Part shown: positions 61,052 through 64,000 of the stretch, piece by piece
Layout of the letters: every line of letters starts with the position of its first letter
Position numbering within the stretch: the stretch's first letter is position 1
From: Microvirga pakistanensis
GTDB taxonomy: Bacteria; Pseudomonadota; Alphaproteobacteria; Rhizobiales; Beijerinckiaceae
Direction of reading: 5' to 3'
NCBI RefSeq assembly: GCF_004458765.1
Contig: NZ_SPJX01000167.1
Coordinates: 124,001-188,000 of the forward strand
DNA length: 64,000 nucleotides
The notes under the pieces: generated by a model
Told to the model about the DNA's origin: nothing
What the model saw: the letters and a program-made list of their open reading frames with translations, nothing else
The model's database searches: none
Program-made: the position numbers and the translations under genes

Positions 61052-64000
61052 ATGCAGGTTTCCGACCTCTTCATCCGCCGTCCCGTCTTCGCCGTCGTGG
61101 TGAGCCTGCTGCTGATCGTGGGCGGCTTGTCCGCGCTCATGAACCTGCCGATCCGCGAATACCCGAGCGTCGATCGCCCGGTCGTGTCCATCTCCACGGT
61201 GTATCGCGGCGCCTCGAACGAAGTCATCGAGAGCCGCGTGACCGAGGTGATCGAAGGCGCCGTGGCAGGCATCGAGGGCATCAAGCAGATCCGCTCGCAG
61301 AGCCAGGACGAGCGCTCCTCCGTCTCGATCGAGTTCGACGTGTCGCGCGATCCCGAGGGCGCGACCTCCGACGTGCGCGACGCGGTGTTCCGGGTGGTCG
61401 GCCGCCTTCCGGACGGCGTCGATCAGCCTGTGATCCGCAAGGTGGACGACAATGCATCCGCGATCATGTGGGTTAGCGTCACATCATCCACCTATGACGC
61501 GCTGGAGCTCAGCGATTTCCTGAAGCGCGTCTATGTGGACCGCCTCTCGACCGTGCCGGGCGTCGCCAACGTCTACCTCGCCGGCGAGCGCCGCTATTCC
61601 ATGCGCGTCTGGGTGGACCGCGCCGCCCTCGCGGCGCGCGGCCTCACGGTGCAGGATCTGGAAACAGCCATCAAGCGGCAGAACGTGGAGCTTCCGGGCG
61701 GACGCATCGAGTCCTCGCAGCGCGAGTTCACCGTGAAGACGGATTCCCGCCTCTCCAACCAGCAGGACTTCGAGCAGCTCATCGTCTCCAACAGGAACGG
61801 CTATCTCGTGCGCCTGGGAGAGGTCGCCCAGGTCGAGGTGGGTCCCGAGGACAACCGCTTCGAGTTCTATGAAGGCGGCAAGGTCGCCATGGGTCTCGGC
61901 GTGGTGCGCCAGTCGACCGCCAACACCCTTGCGGTGGCGGAAGGCGTGCGCGCGGAGCTGGAGAGCCTGCAGTCTTCGCTCCCGCCGGGCACCACGGCCC
62001 AGATCTCCTATGATGAAAGCCAGTTCATCAGCGCCTCCATCGAGGGCGTGCTGCATACGCTGATGGAAGGCATCTTCCTCGTGGTTCTGGTGATCCTCGT
62101 GTTCCTGCGCGACTGGCGCTCCACCATCGTGGCCATCGTGGCGATTCCGGTCTCGATCATCGCGGCCTGCATGGTGATGGCGTTCTTCAGCGCCTCCATC
62201 AACGTGCTGACCCTGCTCGCCGTGGTGCTCGCCATCGGCATCGTGGTGGACGACGCCATCGTGGAGATCGAGAACGTCCACCGCCGCATCGAGGAAGGGC
62301 AGCCTCCGCTGCTCGCCTCCTTCGACGGCGCCCGCGAGATCGGCTTCGCCGTGATCGCCACCACCGCCACGCTGATGGCCGTGTTCGTGCCGCTCGCCTT
62401 CATGAGCGGCAATACCGGACAGCTCTTCCGGGAGTTCGGCATCACGCTCGCGGCCGCCATCTTCTTCTCCGGCGTCGTGGCGCGCACGCTCACTCCGATG
62501 ATGTGCTCCAAGCTGATGGTGCCGGCCCATGGCCGCATCCAGACGATGACCGAGCCCTTCTTTACCGGCATGAACAATGTCTATCGCAAGATCCTGACGC
62601 GAGTTTTGAAGGCGCCTCTCGTCATCCTGGCCATCGGGTTCATGGTGTGTCTCTCGGCCTACAGCCTGTTCCAGATGCTGCCGAAGGCCTTCGCCCCGAC
62701 GGAGGATCGCGGCGCGATCATCGTGCGCATCGAGGCGCCCGAGGGCTCGAGCCTCGACTATACCCGCGAGCGCGTGAAGGAGGTCGAGAAGATCCTTCTG
62801 CCCTATCAGGAGCAGGGCATCGTCTCGTCCATCACCAGCCAGGTGGCGCCGGGCTTCGCGCGTCCCTCGCCGGTCAATTCCGGCATGATCATCGTGCGCC
62901 TCGTGCCCTGGGATCAGCGCACCGTGAAGCAGCAGGACCTCGTGCAGGAGATCAACCGCAAGGTCGCGAATTTCCCCGGCGCCCGCGTGGCGCCGATCAG
63001 CCCCGGTTCGCTCGGCCAGCGCGGCCCGTCCAAACCCATCCAGTTCGTGCTGGGCGGACCCGACTACAACACCCTGCGCGAGTGGCGCGACATCGTCATG
63101 CAGAAGGCGCAGGAAACGGGCATGTTCGTGAACATGGACTCCAACTACCGGGAGTCGCAGCCCGACATTCGCGTCCAGATCGACCGGCAGCGCGCCGCCG
63201 ACCTCGGCGTCTCGGTGGAGGACATCGGCAGCACGCTCGAACTGATGTTCGGCGAGCGCGAGGTCTCCACCTTCGTCAACCGTGGCGAGGAATATTCCGT
63301 CATCATGCGCGGCCGCGCCGAGGACCGCGCGACGCCGAACGATCTGGCCAACACCTTCGTGCGTGCCACGAACGGCGAGCTCGTCCCTCTCTCCTCCTTC
63401 GTGACACTGACGGAAGCCGCAGCTCCGCAGACGCTCAACCGCTTCGACCGGATGCGTTCGATCACGATCGATGCGGGCCTTCAGGGCAATGCCTCCATCG
63501 GCGAAGGCCTTGCGGCTCTCGAGCAGATCGTGCGCGAGAACCTGCCGGCCGACGCACGCATCGGCTATACCGGTCAGTCCCAGGACTTCCGTGAATCGTC
63601 CAACGCGATCTACGTCACCTTCGGCATGGCCCTGCTGGTGGTGTTCCTGGTGCTGGCGGCGCAGTTCGAGAGCTGGATCAACCCGTTCATCATCATGCTC
63701 ACCGTGCCGCTTGCCGTCACGGGCGGCCTGGCGGCGCTTGTGATCACCGGGCAGACGCTCAACATCTACAGCCAGATCGGCATGATCCTTCTCATCGGCC
63801 TGATGACGAAGAACGGCATTCTCATCGTGGAGTTCGCCAACCAGCTTCGCGAGCGGGGCCTATCCGTGTGGGATGCGGTGATCGAAGCCTCCGTGCTGCG
63901 CCTTCGCCCGATCCTCATGACGTCCATCGCCATGATCGGCGGCGCGATCCCGCTCGCCTGGTCCACGGGCGCGGGCGCGGAAGCCCGCAGCGCCATCGGC
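61052..64000 (+). CDS. RND efflux permease, 3' partial
   Basis: Open for 983 codons to the window edge. It starts MQVSDLFIRRPVFAVVVSLL, the usual RND start, with the first TM helix. The periplasmic porter domains follow, then the second TM block with VLAIGIVVDDAIVEIENVHR carrying the paired aspartates of the proton relay. GLMTKNGILIVEFANQLRER is present in the second half. It begins 60 bp after the adaptor gene and forms one operon with it. Drug or solvent efflux is likely; specificity is unknown. Confidence 0.95.
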   Translation, partial: MQVSDLFIRRPVFAVVVSLLLIVGGLSALMNLPIREYPSVDRPVVSISTVYRGASNEVIESRVTEVIEGAVAGIEGIKQIRSQSQDERSSVSIEFDVSRDPEGATSDVRDAVFRVVGRLPDGVDQPVIRKVDDNASAIMWVSVTSSTYDALELSDFLKRVYVDRLSTVPGVANVYLAGERRYSMRVWVDRAALAARGLTVQDLETAIKRQNVELPGGRIESSQREFTVKTDSRLSNQQDFEQLIVSNRNGYLVRLGEVAQVEVGPEDNRFEFYEGGKVAMGLGVVRQSTANTLAVAEGVRAELESLQSSLPPGTTAQISYDESQFISASIEGVLHTLMEGIFLVVLVILVFLRDWRSTIVAIVAIPVSIIAACMVMAFFSASINVLTLLAVVLAIGIVVDDAIVEIENVHRRIEEGQPPLLASFDGAREIGFAVIATTATLMAVFVPLAFMSGNTGQLFREFGITLAAAIFFSGVVARTLTPMMCSKLMVPAHGRIQTMTEPFFTGMNNVYRKILTRVLKAPLVILAIGFMVCLSAYSLFQMLPKAFAPTEDRGAIIVRIEAPEGSSLDYTRERVKEVEKILLPYQEQGIVSSITSQVAPGFARPSPVNSGMIIVRLVPWDQRTVKQQDLVQEINRKVANFPGARVAPISPGSLGQRGPSKPIQFVLGGPDYNTLREWRDIVMQKAQETGMFVNMDSNYRESQPDIRVQIDRQRAADLGVSVEDIGSTLELMFGEREVSTFVNRGEEYSVIMRGRAEDRATPNDLANTFVRATNGELVPLSSFVTLTEAAAPQTLNRFDRMRSITIDAGLQGNASIGEGLAALEQIVRENLPADARIGYTGQSQDFRESSNAIYVTFGMALLVVFLVLAAQFESWINPFIIMLTVPLAVTGGLAALVITGQTLNIYSQIGMILLIGLMTKNGILIVEFANQLRERGLSVWDAVIEASVLRLRPILMTSIAMIGGAIPLAWSTGAGAEARSAIG

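Noticed and set aside
1..64000. CRISPR array
   Set aside because: No regularly spaced direct repeats with unique spacers were seen; the repeats found are dispersed or paired palindromes.

Overview
The window looks like chromosomal DNA from an alphaproteobacterium of the order Hyphomicrobiales, most likely Microvirga or a close Methylobacteriaceae relative. This rests on the high GC, several HWE-type histidine kinases, a NepR/EcfG general-stress module, Rhizobiales-type RpoH, DUF2934/DUF2945/DUF6894 proteins and a ROSE-like leader on an Hsp20 gene. The genus is inferred from gene content only.

Left part (1-36.6 kb) is accessory DNA rich in stress and signalling genes. It starts with a partial TPP enzyme, a DUF2945 gene, a secreted MRJP-like protein and an SDR, then a PaoABC-type molybdenum hydroxylase operon (7.9-4.1 kb, minus strand). 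Next come DUF1440 and small-protein genes and a DUF1440-catalase fusion. A HigA-KaiC-HWE kinase operon (15.5-12.6 kb) follows, then Crp/Fnr regulators, two apparent tandem small RNA genes (19.0-19.4 kb), a FAT-GUY response regulator and nepR-ecfG (20.8-22.4 kb). A heat-stress cluster covers 23.4-28.8 kb: ftsH divergent from two hsp20 genes, then four small genes, three of which share one unnamed domain. Three genes are decayed (a TauE exporter, a Crp regulator and a hybrid kinase). Five copies of one ~86-bp intergenic repeat, all in the same orientation, are scattered through this part.

The island (about 36.8-47.9 kb) is visibly AT-richer. It carries gmtY, gmtZ and gmtX, the trio of a gamma-mobile-trio (GMT) element, on the plus strand. 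A convergent, tightly coupled three-gene operon follows: metallophosphoesterase, ORC/CDC6-like P-loop ATPase, and an unrecognised 361-residue protein. It ends beside a tRNA-Glu gene. GMT elements are known to carry anti-phage cargo, so this operon is the best candidate for an undescribed defence system. Next to the tRNA lies a 28-bp truncated copy of its 5' end, 197 bp away, with a hairpin doublet between the two copies.

The right part (48-64 kb) is core chromosome: an RluA-family pseudouridine synthase, rpoH, an unknown membrane protein, purA, a glutamine amidotransferase, an EamA transporter, purU, serA, serC and an RND efflux pair. The permease runs off the window end.
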